Shown in pieces: positions 56,416 to 64,000 of a stretch of DNA of 64,000 nucleotides (position 1 is the stretch's first letter; the number at the start of each line of letters is the position of its first letter). This DNA comes from G963677325 sp963810555 (GTDB taxonomy: Bacteria; Bacteroidota; Bacteroidia; Bacteroidales; Prolixibacteraceae). The stretch is from the NCBI GenBank assembly GCA_963810555.1, contig CAWENX010000010.1, positions 1 to 64,000 on the forward strand, written 5' to 3'. The notes below the pieces were generated by a model. The model saw only the letters and a program-made list of their open reading frames with translations. It did not search any database and was not told the DNA's origin. A program made the translations under genes and the position numbers.

Positions 56416-56570
56416 GCTATTCCCTGCTTTTGTGTGAAATTTTAATAAATTTTTGATAGAAATTTATCTGACTGATATTTCAGATTTATTAATTGAACTA
56501 TCTGATTTATATATCTTATTTATGTTTAATGTGTTATTATTGATGAAGCTGATACCTGTGCTCCTATTCT

Positions 56571-58028
56571 TTATATTTGCCAGAATAACAGTTTTCCGAG
56601 TGTATTGCAATCTCTAATGACAATATTTTGTGAGCTGTCGATAACGATAAGCGATTCAGCTTTTTCTTCACTAAAAGCTTTTATCTCAGAAATTCCGGAA
56701 TCTTTAACATCATTCAGATATATAGCGGGGCGGTAATCAGGTAAGTCATATGACAAGTCAATGTTTTCCATTGTCAGCCCGCTTACATGCCGGCAATAAA
56801 ATCCATAAGAGGGAAGCAGGCCAAACATTCCAAACTCTGGATATTGATCAGGAAATTCCTCAACTTTCCGCATGGCAAGCTCCTCGGTTCCCCCTCCTTT
56901 AAAGGTCAGACGTATGTTGCTCAATAAAATATTCCTTGCTGGGAACGAGGGTAAGCCGGTAATTGAACAACCGGTCTTGCCAATGTTTGTTGCCTGTACA
57001 TTACTAATGATTACATTGAATAACCTTCCCATTCCGGGTTTTTCCATATTCTCTTTAAACAGACGGCCACGGTTACCTAATCTGATAAAAATGGGACAAC
57101 TGACTTTGTCCATATTAACATCTGACACTGACACATTATCCAAAGACCCCCCATCAACCATTTCCAAAGCGATCCCCGCCAAATTAGTTTCATATATTAT
57201 ACAATTGTTCAGGTTAATATTCTGAAAATCTCCATAAGATTCTGTTCCCAGCTTAAATGCATTACAATTGGAACTAAGTACACAATTGGTGATGGTGATG
57301 TTTTTGCATGACCTGTCAAATGTGCTTTTAATAACAATAGCATCATCACCGCTGACTATATTACAGTTTGAAATCCGCACATTATCGCATGCATCGATAT
57401 CAATCCCGTCATTGTTGTGGTTTACCCGGCTACTGACAGTAATACCATCAATATTAACGTTCGTGCATGCCATATAATGTTGAACCCACATAGGAGAGTT
57501 AAGTAAAGTAATGTCTTTAACCGTTATATTCTTACAATTAATGAAACGAATCATATAAGGTCGCACTCTGTAAGAATCATGCAGAGATTTTTTAATAAAT
57601 TCATTAGAAACCTGAAAAGATGCACCATTTCCATCAATAATGCCATGGCCGTTAATAGCAATATATTGCAGATCTTCACCATAAATCAGACTCTTGTTGG
57701 TATAATTATCGGTATAGGATCGGATTTTAGATACAGTAACCGGATAATCGTTTAAATCCTTACTTCCTTCGAGAACAGCTCCAGTCTCCAGGTATAATGA
57801 GACAAAACTTTTCAGAAATATAGTCCCGGAAATATATTTACCTGCCGGGAAATAAACTGTTCCACCTCCTTTGTCAGCGCAGTCGTCAATTGCCTTTTGA
57901 ATAGTTTTTGTAGTTATTGTTTTTCCATCTTTTACGGTTCCGTAATCCAAAATATTAAAAAATGGATCCTGGGCTAATCCCAAATAGCAAAAAGCAAATA
58001 AAATGGTTGATAATAATATTCTGTTCAT
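56571..58028 (-). CDS. GH28 family polygalacturonase-like glycosidase
   Basis: An intact 485-residue parallel beta-helix enzyme. It has a signal peptide (MNRILLSTILFAFCYLGLAQ) and the family start with FNILDYGTVKDGKTITTKTIQKA and GGGTVYFPAGKY. The catalytic segment is HNNDGIDIDACDNVRISNCN and then IVSGDDAIVIKS, with the Asp residues of the NxD and DD motifs, followed by a GTESYGDFQNI segment in place of the common GHG. GH28 enzymes hydrolyse alpha-1,4-galacturonosyl bonds in pectin or the galacturonosyl-rhamnose bonds of rhamnogalacturonan. Together with GH78 it gives the main reason to predict a pectic substrate for the locus. Confidence 0.87.
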   Translation of the reverse strand: MNRILLSTILFAFCYLGLAQDPFFNILDYGTVKDGKTITTKTIQKAIDDCADKGGGTVYFPAGKYISGTIFLKSFVSLYLETGAVLEGSKDLNDYPVTVSKIRSYTDNYTNKSLIYGEDLQYIAINGHGIIDGNGASFQVSNEFIKKSLHDSYRVRPYMIRFINCKNITVKDITLLNSPMWVQHYMACTNVNIDGITVSSRVNHNNDGIDIDACDNVRISNCNIVSGDDAIVIKSTFDRSCKNITITNCVLSSNCNAFKLGTESYGDFQNINLNNCIIYETNLAGIALEMVDGGSLDNVSVSDVNMDKVSCPIFIRLGNRGRLFKENMEKPGMGRLFNVIISNVQATNIGKTGCSITGLPSFPARNILLSNIRLTFKGGGTEELAMRKVEEFPDQYPEFGMFGLLPSYGFYCRHVSGLTMENIDLSYDLPDYRPAIYLNDVKDSGISEIKAFSEEKAESLIVIDSSQNIVIRDCNTLGKLLFWQI

Positions 58029-58073
58029 TGTTATAGTTATTAATTAAAGATTCTTCTTTTTTATCCGGCTTTA

Positions 58074-58196
58074 TTAAAAGGGATAATATTCCTGATTAAA
58101 ATTATTCGTGGCACCTTTCCAGCTTTCAGGAGGGTAAAGATCTTGAAATCCGGAAATTATCATAAAAGCTAAAGGGAGAAAGATATTTCTCATCAT
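58074..58196 (-). CDS. Small exported peptide or gene remnant
   Basis: A 40-residue frame (MMRNIFLPLAFMIISG then FQDLYPPESWKGAT) with a signal-like start and a stop at 58074-58076. It may be a true small secreted peptide or the surviving start of a lost gene before the GH28 gene. No family is recognised. It is too short to be certain. Confidence 0.3.
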   Translation of the reverse strand: MMRNIFLPLAFMIISGFQDLYPPESWKGATNNFNQEYYPF

Positions 58197-58728
58197 GTTT
58201 TGTTTTTCAGATTGCCTTTCAATAATACAAAATTTTTATAGAAAAAATATTCTGTTATGTTAATTTCATTCAGGAAGATTTACTTCAAAAATAATATTTC
58301 TTTATGTGACAATCGGTAATCATGCATAAGACCTCTTTGATTTTGACTTCGTCGAGCTCCGCTTCGCTCCGGTTCTTCGTTAGCCCCTTACCCTAAAGGG
58401 TGCGAAGAACCGAGTCCCACAGGACGAGCTCGGCGCAGCCAAAATCAATTACTCCCTTTAGGGTCGGGGCAAATAATTGATTTTCAAGCATCAAAATATT
58501 TATATGCATGATTCCCGATAGTCATTTTCCTTTATTTACATTTTATCCCTGGTATTCCTAAAAGATTTTTTTTATATATTCCTTAATACCTTAACAATAT
58601 GTAAACTACTGGGCTCACTTATTACGGAATACGATAATGATACAATCGTAAACTAATGATAAAGGCTAATATGACTTTATCCCAGAAAAAGCAGGCAATA
58701 AAAAAATGCAGATTAAAGGAGTTCAAAG
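58197..58728. other. Intergenic stretch, 532 bases
   Basis: It separates the PfkB kinase gene from the GH28 cluster. No gene is visible. It contains the palindrome cluster at 58337-58484, listed separately, in which G+C content rises well above that of the surroundings. The remaining sequence is AT-rich. Confidence 0.5.
58337..58484. repeat. Nested and competing inverted repeats
   Basis: An outer imperfect pair, 58337-58359 (TTGATTTTGACTTCGTCGAG...) with 58426-58448, matches at 20 of 23 bases. Inside it GGTTCTTCG (58371-58379) pairs exactly with CGAAGAACC (58403-58411), around ACCCTAAAGGGT (58390-58401). The right end also forms a second hairpin, AAAATCAATT (58441-58450) with AATTGATTTT (58475-58484), which uses bases from the outer pair. 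The two structures cannot both form. It resembles a REP-like or MITE-like repeat, or a terminator/regulatory switch. Confidence 0.6.
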
Positions 58729-59955
58729 TCAGGTTGGGCTCAGAAGGTGATTTGCTATTTGTTTTAAATACTCTCTCTGTAATTCCTTAACCTTCATCAG
58801 CTTTTCACCGGATGCTTTTTCCAGATAAGTACCACCCGTAATAAAGCAAGTAAAGCCCCCGGATGCAATGCCCCATGAAGCGGCATCTGTTAAATCAAAC
58901 TCTCCTTTTGATTTTGTTTTAAGTTGCCAGGCCAGTGAGGTAATTATCCCTCCGGCAAAGTTATCGCCACATCCTGTTGTATCCCCCAATGGAACAGCAT
59001 TAGATTTTAAGAGATCAGTTATTGATTTTGAAACGGGTAATTGCAGTATATCTGTTTTTTTAAACAGCCTGCCTCCAGACCATAAAAAGATATTATTTGC
59101 TCCATTGGTAATAATGAAAGAAGATACCTCCGTGGAAGAAAAAAAATCTGCTGCACTTTCAATGGTCCTTTTTCCGCTTATTTTTAAGGCCTCTTCACGG
59201 TCCATAATCAGAATGTCAATCAATCTGTAACAATTATTATCATTACCAGGAGGCCATGGTTTATCTGGGTTGGTCTTTTCATTCATGAAATCAAAAACAG
59301 TATTTAATACCGTAATGCTATCATTATGTTTTGCCCTTTCAAGAAGCGAGGTTAAGTTACTGTGAATATGCGGAACCAGTGCTGTTCCACCAAAACAAGC
59401 AATCTGCGAATTGAAAAAATCGTGGTTCAGTGTTCTGGGAGAATATTCCCATGCTGCTCCGATATTATTTACGAAAGTTCTTTCACCATATCCATTATCA
59501 TATCCGGGATCAGAAAAAACATCTGTGAATGGGGAGTTTTTAATGTTTGTAGTCTTATAGTTTTTAATATCAAGAGGAGTTTTCCTGACTATATCAAAAA
59601 TTTTCCTGGCGGTTTCATCTTCTCCTGCAATACCAAAATACTTTACAATATATTCCTTAGTGTCGAGTAACTGTGAAGCATTAATGAGAGATACAAGGGA
59701 AGGTCCTCCCACATTAAATGCATCAGGCGGCCTGCCTCCGGTAATTTCTTTAAGTATTTCAGAATATGAACAACCCGAAAACTTCTCAAGTTCTTCCGTA
59801 AAAACAAGTTTTCCGGGACTTAAACCGCCATCACCTGATTTTTCAGACTTAAATTTTATGAAACCCGGTTGATTAAATGATATCCCATTATAAAGGAAGT
59901 CTCCAAGAGCACAACCGGTTCCCGAAATAATAATCTTTTTCAAACTCATTCTCAA
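58729..59955 (-). CDS. PfkB-family carbohydrate kinase
   Basis: An intact 408-residue cytoplasmic kinase. Family signs: the ISGTGCALGDFLY start and SGDGGLSPG segment, GGRPPDAFNVGGPSLVSLIN (first PfkB signature region, GG), and the catalytic LGDTTGCGDNFAGG motif near residues 322-335 with the general base Asp. Members phosphorylate sugars such as ribose, fructose, ketodeoxygluconate or nucleosides. Two ATGs lie close together (59955 and 59949); either could be used. It follows the GH20 gene by 51 bases in the same orientation. Its substrate is probably a product of the same cluster, but which one cannot be read. Confidence 0.82.
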   Translation of the reverse strand: MRMSLKKIIISGTGCALGDFLYNGISFNQPGFIKFKSEKSGDGGLSPGKLVFTEELEKFSGCSYSEILKEITGGRPPDAFNVGGPSLVSLINASQLLDTKEYIVKYFGIAGEDETARKIFDIVRKTPLDIKNYKTTNIKNSPFTDVFSDPGYDNGYGERTFVNNIGAAWEYSPRTLNHDFFNSQIACFGGTALVPHIHSNLTSLLERAKHNDSITVLNTVFDFMNEKTNPDKPWPPGNDNNCYRLIDILIMDREEALKISGKRTIESAADFFSSTEVSSFIITNGANNIFLWSGGRLFKKTDILQLPVSKSITDLLKSNAVPLGDTTGCGDNFAGGIITSLAWQLKTKSKGEFDLTDAASWGIASGGFTCFITGGTYLEKASGEKLMKVKELQREYLKQIANHLLSPT

Positions 59956-60006
59956 CTATTTAACCCTTCTCTTTAAACCTGGAAAAGATGGTTTATATAT
60001 TTTACT

Positions 60007-62046
60007 TTATTTTATACCAGTAAGTGATTCTAATGCAGGCAAAGGTTCACCCTCGCGGTAACTCAGGTTCTCGAGACTTCTTTGAAAACTCAGCCAGAAT
60101 TGAAATTCATGATCATATTTCCCCATTGCGATACCTAAACGAAATGGAGTATACTCATTCAGCCATGCTTTCCTGAAAATCTCTTTTACTTCTATAATTG
60201 CATCCAGCATATCAGATGTTCTGGAATGATATTTACCCTGGTTTCGTTACTTATCCATAGCCTGAAATCGCCCGATCCCGGCTTTTCACTTAACTGCTTC
60301 CAGAATCCGGCGATCTCTCCGGCATAAAGATATTTCAATCCGATATAATCAAGCATCCTTGCACCTGCAAGAATAGCTGTAAGTGAAGTTGAATCAATTC
60401 CATATTTCATAGCGCTTCTGATATAAATCTGAGCATCCTCAGCTGCCATTCTTCCGTTGTGGAGGTTTTCTTTATTACTTTCTATCATTTTCAGGGATCT
60501 GGCAGTAAACGGATTTGCCCAAAAGGCCGGATCTGTTGAACCTACGGATTTTCTCATAAGTGCTTCAGCCAGGGATAATGATTCAAGTGCTTTCCCAATT
60601 AAATCGGCCAGAGGAGGCTGATACTGTGCCAGGGCATAATTTTTAAAGAAATTATCCCGGTCCATCTGTTCATTTTGCCACGAAGCAATAGATCCATAGG
60701 CCATATCAGGAAATCCCATCCGCATAATCGTCTGAGAATCATCAGTCCAGCCTGAATTAATAAATCCAATCGCATTATATTTTCTTCCTGCTTTTATAAG
60801 TACGTCAGTGTTTAAAAAAGATACTTCAAAATCAGGGGACACCCAGTTCCAGTTTTTAATTGCACCCTGAACAATAATAGGAATTCCGGATTTTGAAAAC
60901 GGACTTAACAGTTGTTCATACCTTTTGTCATCTAATGGGTCATAATGCCAGGGTACGGCAATTATTTTCGGAGAAACCTTCGGAATTATTGAAGGGTATT
61001 TTTGGAGCATGTCTGCCAATACCAAAGCGCGTTTACCCTGCTTCTCTACTATATCAGTAGTCTGCTTAAGCATAGTTAGATAAAGCTCTTCAGGTGTTTT
61101 ATTCCGCTTCCTGGCTTCATATTCAAGTAACCAGGTCTCATCAAAACCTATATGAAAAAACGGACTCGGAAAAAGCTTCGAAATCTGTGTTATCCAATCA
61201 TCAAGCAAAGGTTTAACTCGCGGGTCATCCGGGATAAACTCACCACCATGAGGAACTACGGAAAGATCGGCATAATGCTCTAAGCGGAATAAATCATGCA
61301 AATGGCCGTATAGTTCCATGTTTGGGATAACATCAATATGCCTGGCTCTGGCATATTCAATAATCTCTTTTACCTGTTCTTTGGTAAAACGTGCATCTGC
61401 CATAAGGAGAGGATATCCATCGAGTTCAATGGTAGGCTTCGGAATAAAATAAATATTGATTTGCTTTCCATCGTGAAAGGAAATCAATCTGATTCTTTAT
61501 TTCTTCAATTTTAGGAAATTGAGAATGGCTCATATCCATCATAAATCCCCTGTATACAAGAACGGGCCAGTCTTCAATTTCAACTTCAGGAATGATTGCT
61601 TTATCTCCCGTACCTTCAATCATCTGACGTAAAGTCTGAACACCATAGTACAGTCCTGCCGATGATTTTGCTGTTATCCTGATATTTTCAGAAGTAATTT
61701 TTATCCTGTATGATTCACGTGAGCCGGGTCCGGATTTTTCATCCGGGACAGGTAACGGATCGGAATTACCGGTACGTTCAAAAATAATAGAAGCTCCTGA
61801 TGAGGACGATTCCTTTACCGGTATATTTGTCAACGTGATTTTTGAAAGCAACCCGCTGAGTTCCCTGGCAGCAAAGATATCCTCTGATCCTGGTTTTGAT
61901 GAAAATCCTATAGTCAATCCTTTTACTGCAAGGTGCCCTTGTCCGTAAATGACTTTCTGAGGTTTAGGTAAAATCGGATTATGATCCGCGGCAATTGCTG
62001 ACAGAGTTAATAATATCAGCCCTGAACAAAAAAAATGTCGTCTCAT
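60007..62046 (-). CDS. GH20 family beta-N-acetylhexosaminidase-like enzyme (two frameshifts)
   Basis: Together about 678 residues, exported (MRRHFFCSGLILLTLSAIAA). The GH20b beta-alpha domain (PKPQKVIYGQGHLAVKGL, ENIRITAKSSAGLYYGVQTL) is followed by the TIM barrel with RGFMMDMSHSQFPKI, PNMELYGHLHDLF and the catalytic FHIGFDETWLLE (Asp-Glu). The frames change near 61435, inside the strand after NQYLFYSEA, and near 60200. The C-terminal piece (EIFRKAWLNEYTPFRLG) is helical. GH20 enzymes release terminal GlcNAc or GalNAc by substrate assistance. It starts 2 bases after the ceramidase-like gene ends, so the two are co-transcribed. Confidence 0.8.
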
Positions 62047-62048
62047 AG

Positions 62049-63470
62049 CTATTTCAATTTTATTTCATTTAAAAGATTAAGAGCATTTTCCACTAATATT
62101 TCACCAGAACCGGGTGCACATCTTGAACTCACCGGTTCATAATTTCCTTCGATAAAAGCTTTTCTGTCAGGAATATAACCGATGGAACCATTGGTAAGCT
62201 CAACAACTATTGTATATGGAAATGGCGATCTGCTTCTGATATATGTTCCCAATTCGGTAAATATTTCTCCGGGCAGACTTACAATAGCCACTTTATCGCC
62301 TAGTGTAAACACCTGAATTTCAGCCTCAACAGGTTTTCCATGTCTGTTGTAAACATCTATTATCTTAAACGAGTTGACAAAATCAAGAAAGGGAGCTGCA
62401 CCAGGCTTTCCATATTTAGCTACTGTTTCCTTTGCTTTAGGCAAGTCATCAGGTGAAATTTCCGCCAGGGGTAGATTTACAGTTTTTCTTATTACTGATA
62501 TGTTAGTTACATCAACAGGTTGCATCCGGGTATAGGTTTTAATTACTTCACCCGAAAGGACTGTGCCAAGTCGCTGCGCTTCAGCAAAACTGCTTTGTGG
62601 CTCCCTGCTCTTCACATTAATATGATTAATATTTCCGGAACAACCCTGTCCAAACAGAGTAACCATTTCCTCACCTTTTATCTTACCCAGTATATTTGAC
62701 AGGGTATATGGAAGATCGGCAGAAATTTGAACACCGCCGGTATTATCCAGATGCAATGCAAAATCCACATAGGTTGATATAGGTTTACCATCATTCGTCT
62801 CGGCATACAGGACTGACACATCAGGATCAATGGGCCCGGCCGGCTTAATAATTTTAGGATTTAATTTACCGGGATTCCAGCCTACTGTTCCATCAGTCAT
62901 GAAGAACCTGCGGTTAAAGCTGATTGACTCTTCATGCCCCAGACCAAAAGAAATTTTTGCAGGTTGCAAAGCATCATTGGCTTGTTTGATACTTTCTGCA
63001 ATAAGGCCCGGAAGTTTCGAAATATACAGATTAAGAATCTCTGCGCTTTTACCGGTCGGGCTGTCTCTCCCATCTTTTTTAGGAATGACAGGGCCGGTGT
63101 GAGCATGAGTAGCGCTTATCATAACATGATCAGCGTCTATTCCTGTTGATTTTGCAGCCAAAGCCCTGGCTTCAGTTACAATATCAATGGGAAGGCCTAT
63201 TAAATCGCAGGATACTATTGCAATTTTTGAGTTGTCTTTTTCGAGAACCAGTGCTTTGGCATAAAGGTCATCGTGAATTTTTTCTGCTCCCCGTTCATAA
63301 TAATATCCTGCCATCGGGATACCAACAGGAGGTGTTATTTTAACTGCAGCTGCACCTATTTTAAGATCTCCTGCGAAGGTTGTCAACGGGAAAATAAATA
63401 TACTTAATAAAAAAACCTTTGAGAAAATCTCTGTCAATTTCCAACCACCTGAACATTTCTTAGCTTTCAT
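62049..63470 (-). CDS. Neutral/alkaline ceramidase-like protein
   Basis: An intact 473-residue exported protein (signal around FSKVFLLSIFIFPLTTFAG). It shows the neutral ceramidase N-terminal fold: the start GAAAVKITPPVGIPMAGYYY, the IVSCDLIGLP segment, the zinc segment ISATHAHTGP (His), and FGQGCSGNINH later. Many Bacteroidota carry such ceramidase-superfamily proteins in glycan clusters with unknown substrates, so this need not act on ceramide. At 473 residues it lacks the extra C-terminal Ig domain of classical ceramidases. It is followed directly by GH20, which suggests a joint role in breaking down N-acetylated or glycosylated compounds. Confidence 0.78.
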   Translation of the reverse strand: MKAKKCSGGWKLTEIFSKVFLLSIFIFPLTTFAGDLKIGAAAVKITPPVGIPMAGYYYERGAEKIHDDLYAKALVLEKDNSKIAIVSCDLIGLPIDIVTEARALAAKSTGIDADHVMISATHAHTGPVIPKKDGRDSPTGKSAEILNLYISKLPGLIAESIKQANDALQPAKISFGLGHEESISFNRRFFMTDGTVGWNPGKLNPKIIKPAGPIDPDVSVLYAETNDGKPISTYVDFALHLDNTGGVQISADLPYTLSNILGKIKGEEMVTLFGQGCSGNINHINVKSREPQSSFAEAQRLGTVLSGEVIKTYTRMQPVDVTNISVIRKTVNLPLAEISPDDLPKAKETVAKYGKPGAAPFLDFVNSFKIIDVYNRHGKPVEAEIQVFTLGDKVAIVSLPGEIFTELGTYIRSRSPFPYTIVVELTNGSIGYIPDRKAFIEGNYEPVSSRCAPGSGEILVENALNLLNEIKLK

Positions 63471-63582
63471 GATATTTCAATTTTAATGATCTTATCCTTA
63501 ACTCAATTTAAACTCAGCACAACAATATTTAAGCTGCCAGCAAAATCGTTTTTCTGCTCTTTATTGATCAATATATTTTTAA

Positions 63583-64000
63583 CTATACATCTTTGAAATC
63601 CATCATCAAAGGTTTTTGTTTTAAACCACCGGTTGTTACGATTAAATAGATGAATCCTGCCAGGAACCAGATGCCTCCCATAATTTTTGCAGGAGCCGGA
63701 AGACTTATCCAGATAGAAAGACAGAATAAAAAGCCAAGGCCCGGCAATAATAAATCCATGAAAATCTTTCGTTTTTCTCCTAAGGGCCTTAGAAAAAAGA
63801 ATTGACGGATTGACGCAATATTAACTCCCATAAATGCCAGAAAGGCACCAAAATTTAACAACTCTGCGGCACCCTGGTAGCTGATAGCCATTGATCCGAC
63901 AATAGTAAGTATTCCGAGAATTATAATATTATAACTCGGGGTATTTCGTTTTAAATCAAGATGAGAAAATATTTTTTTCGGAAGCACTCCATCTCTGCCC
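63583..64000 (-). CDS. APC-family amino acid permease, C-terminal part
   Basis: The frame is open at the right edge of the window. It begins GRDGVLPKKIFSHLDLKRN, a loop typical of amino acid-polyamine-organocation transporters, and continues with membrane segments (YNIIILGILTIVGSMAISY, LLLPGLGFLFCLSIWISL, GGIWFLAGFIYLIVTT) to a stop at 63583. The N-terminal two thirds lie beyond the window. The gene precedes the ceramidase-like gene by 112 bases. Substrate unknown; inner membrane location is clear. Confidence 0.78.
   Translation of the reverse strand, partial: GRDGVLPKKIFSHLDLKRNTPSYNIIILGILTIVGSMAISYQGAAELLNFGAFLAFMGVNIASIRQFFFLRPLGEKRKIFMDLLLPGLGFLFCLSIWISLPAPAKIMGGIWFLAGFIYLIVTTGGLKQKPLMMDFKDV

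Noticed and set aside
1..64000. CRISPR array, rRNA or tRNA genes
   Set aside because: No regularly spaced repeats, rRNA-like sequence or clover-leaf with T-loop and anticodon arms was found on reading through both strands.

Overview
The window looks like a chromosomal segment of a Bacteroidota bacterium, most likely of the Bacteroidales/Marinilabiliales kind. It is AT-rich and has two SusC/SusD-type pairs, a BT_3987-like lipoprotein, three proteins with C-terminal type IX secretion (T9SS) sorting domains, and IS1634, IS982 and IS66-type transposase genes. The lineage is inferred from gene families; no rRNA or tRNA was seen.

Layout. 1-2 kb: small orphan genes (partial membrane protein, SH3-like lipoprotein, two unknowns). 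2.3-3.9 kb: a T9SS-secreted protein with a transglutaminase-like Cys/His/Asp-Glu signature. 4.0-5.6 kb: an apparently intact IS1634-family element. 5.9-8.3 kb: an S9 peptidase. 8.4-10.3 kb: a leucine-rich-repeat T9SS protein (copy A). 10.5-11 kb: an IS982 remnant. 11.2-34.5 kb, plus strand: a heavily broken polysaccharide utilisation locus: SusC1-SusD1-SusC2-SusD2-DUF1735 lipoprotein, DUF6067-type hydrolase A, GH31 remnant, GH31, Gfo/Idh/MocA remnant, DUF6067-type hydrolase B, then a DUF5009 remnant on the minus strand. 34.7-43.4 kb, minus strand: GH78 alpha-L-rhamnosidase, IS66 remnant, M28 peptidase and LRR-T9SS copy B, a close duplicate of copy A. 44-64 kb, almost all minus strand: two MFS transporters, a LarA-like racemase, an AGE-family epimerase, a two-domain alpha/beta hydrolase, a 2-hydroxyacid dehydrogenase (plus strand), a secreted carbon-nitrogen hydrolase, a UroD-like protein, a secreted esterase-like hydrolase, GH28 polygalacturonase, a PfkB kinase, GH20, a neutral-ceramidase-like protein and a partial APC permease.

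Taken together the locus fits breakdown of a pectic, rhamnose- and uronate-containing glycan. GH28 and GH78 would cut backbone and rhamnosyl bonds. GH31, GH20 and the DUF6067 proteins would handle other linkages. MFS proteins import products, and the racemase, epimerase, dehydrogenase and kinase process sugars or sugar acids. This substrate is inference.

Main caveat: many genes are split by single-base frameshifts. Breakage is densest at 11-34 kb, which also carries in-frame stops, and at 52-55 kb; other stretches are clean. The sequence alone cannot separate recent gene decay from uncorrected sequencing errors. Recurrent gene fragments between intact genes point to repeated recombination. 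No classical PUL regulator (HTCS, SusR, ECF sigma/anti-sigma) is visible.
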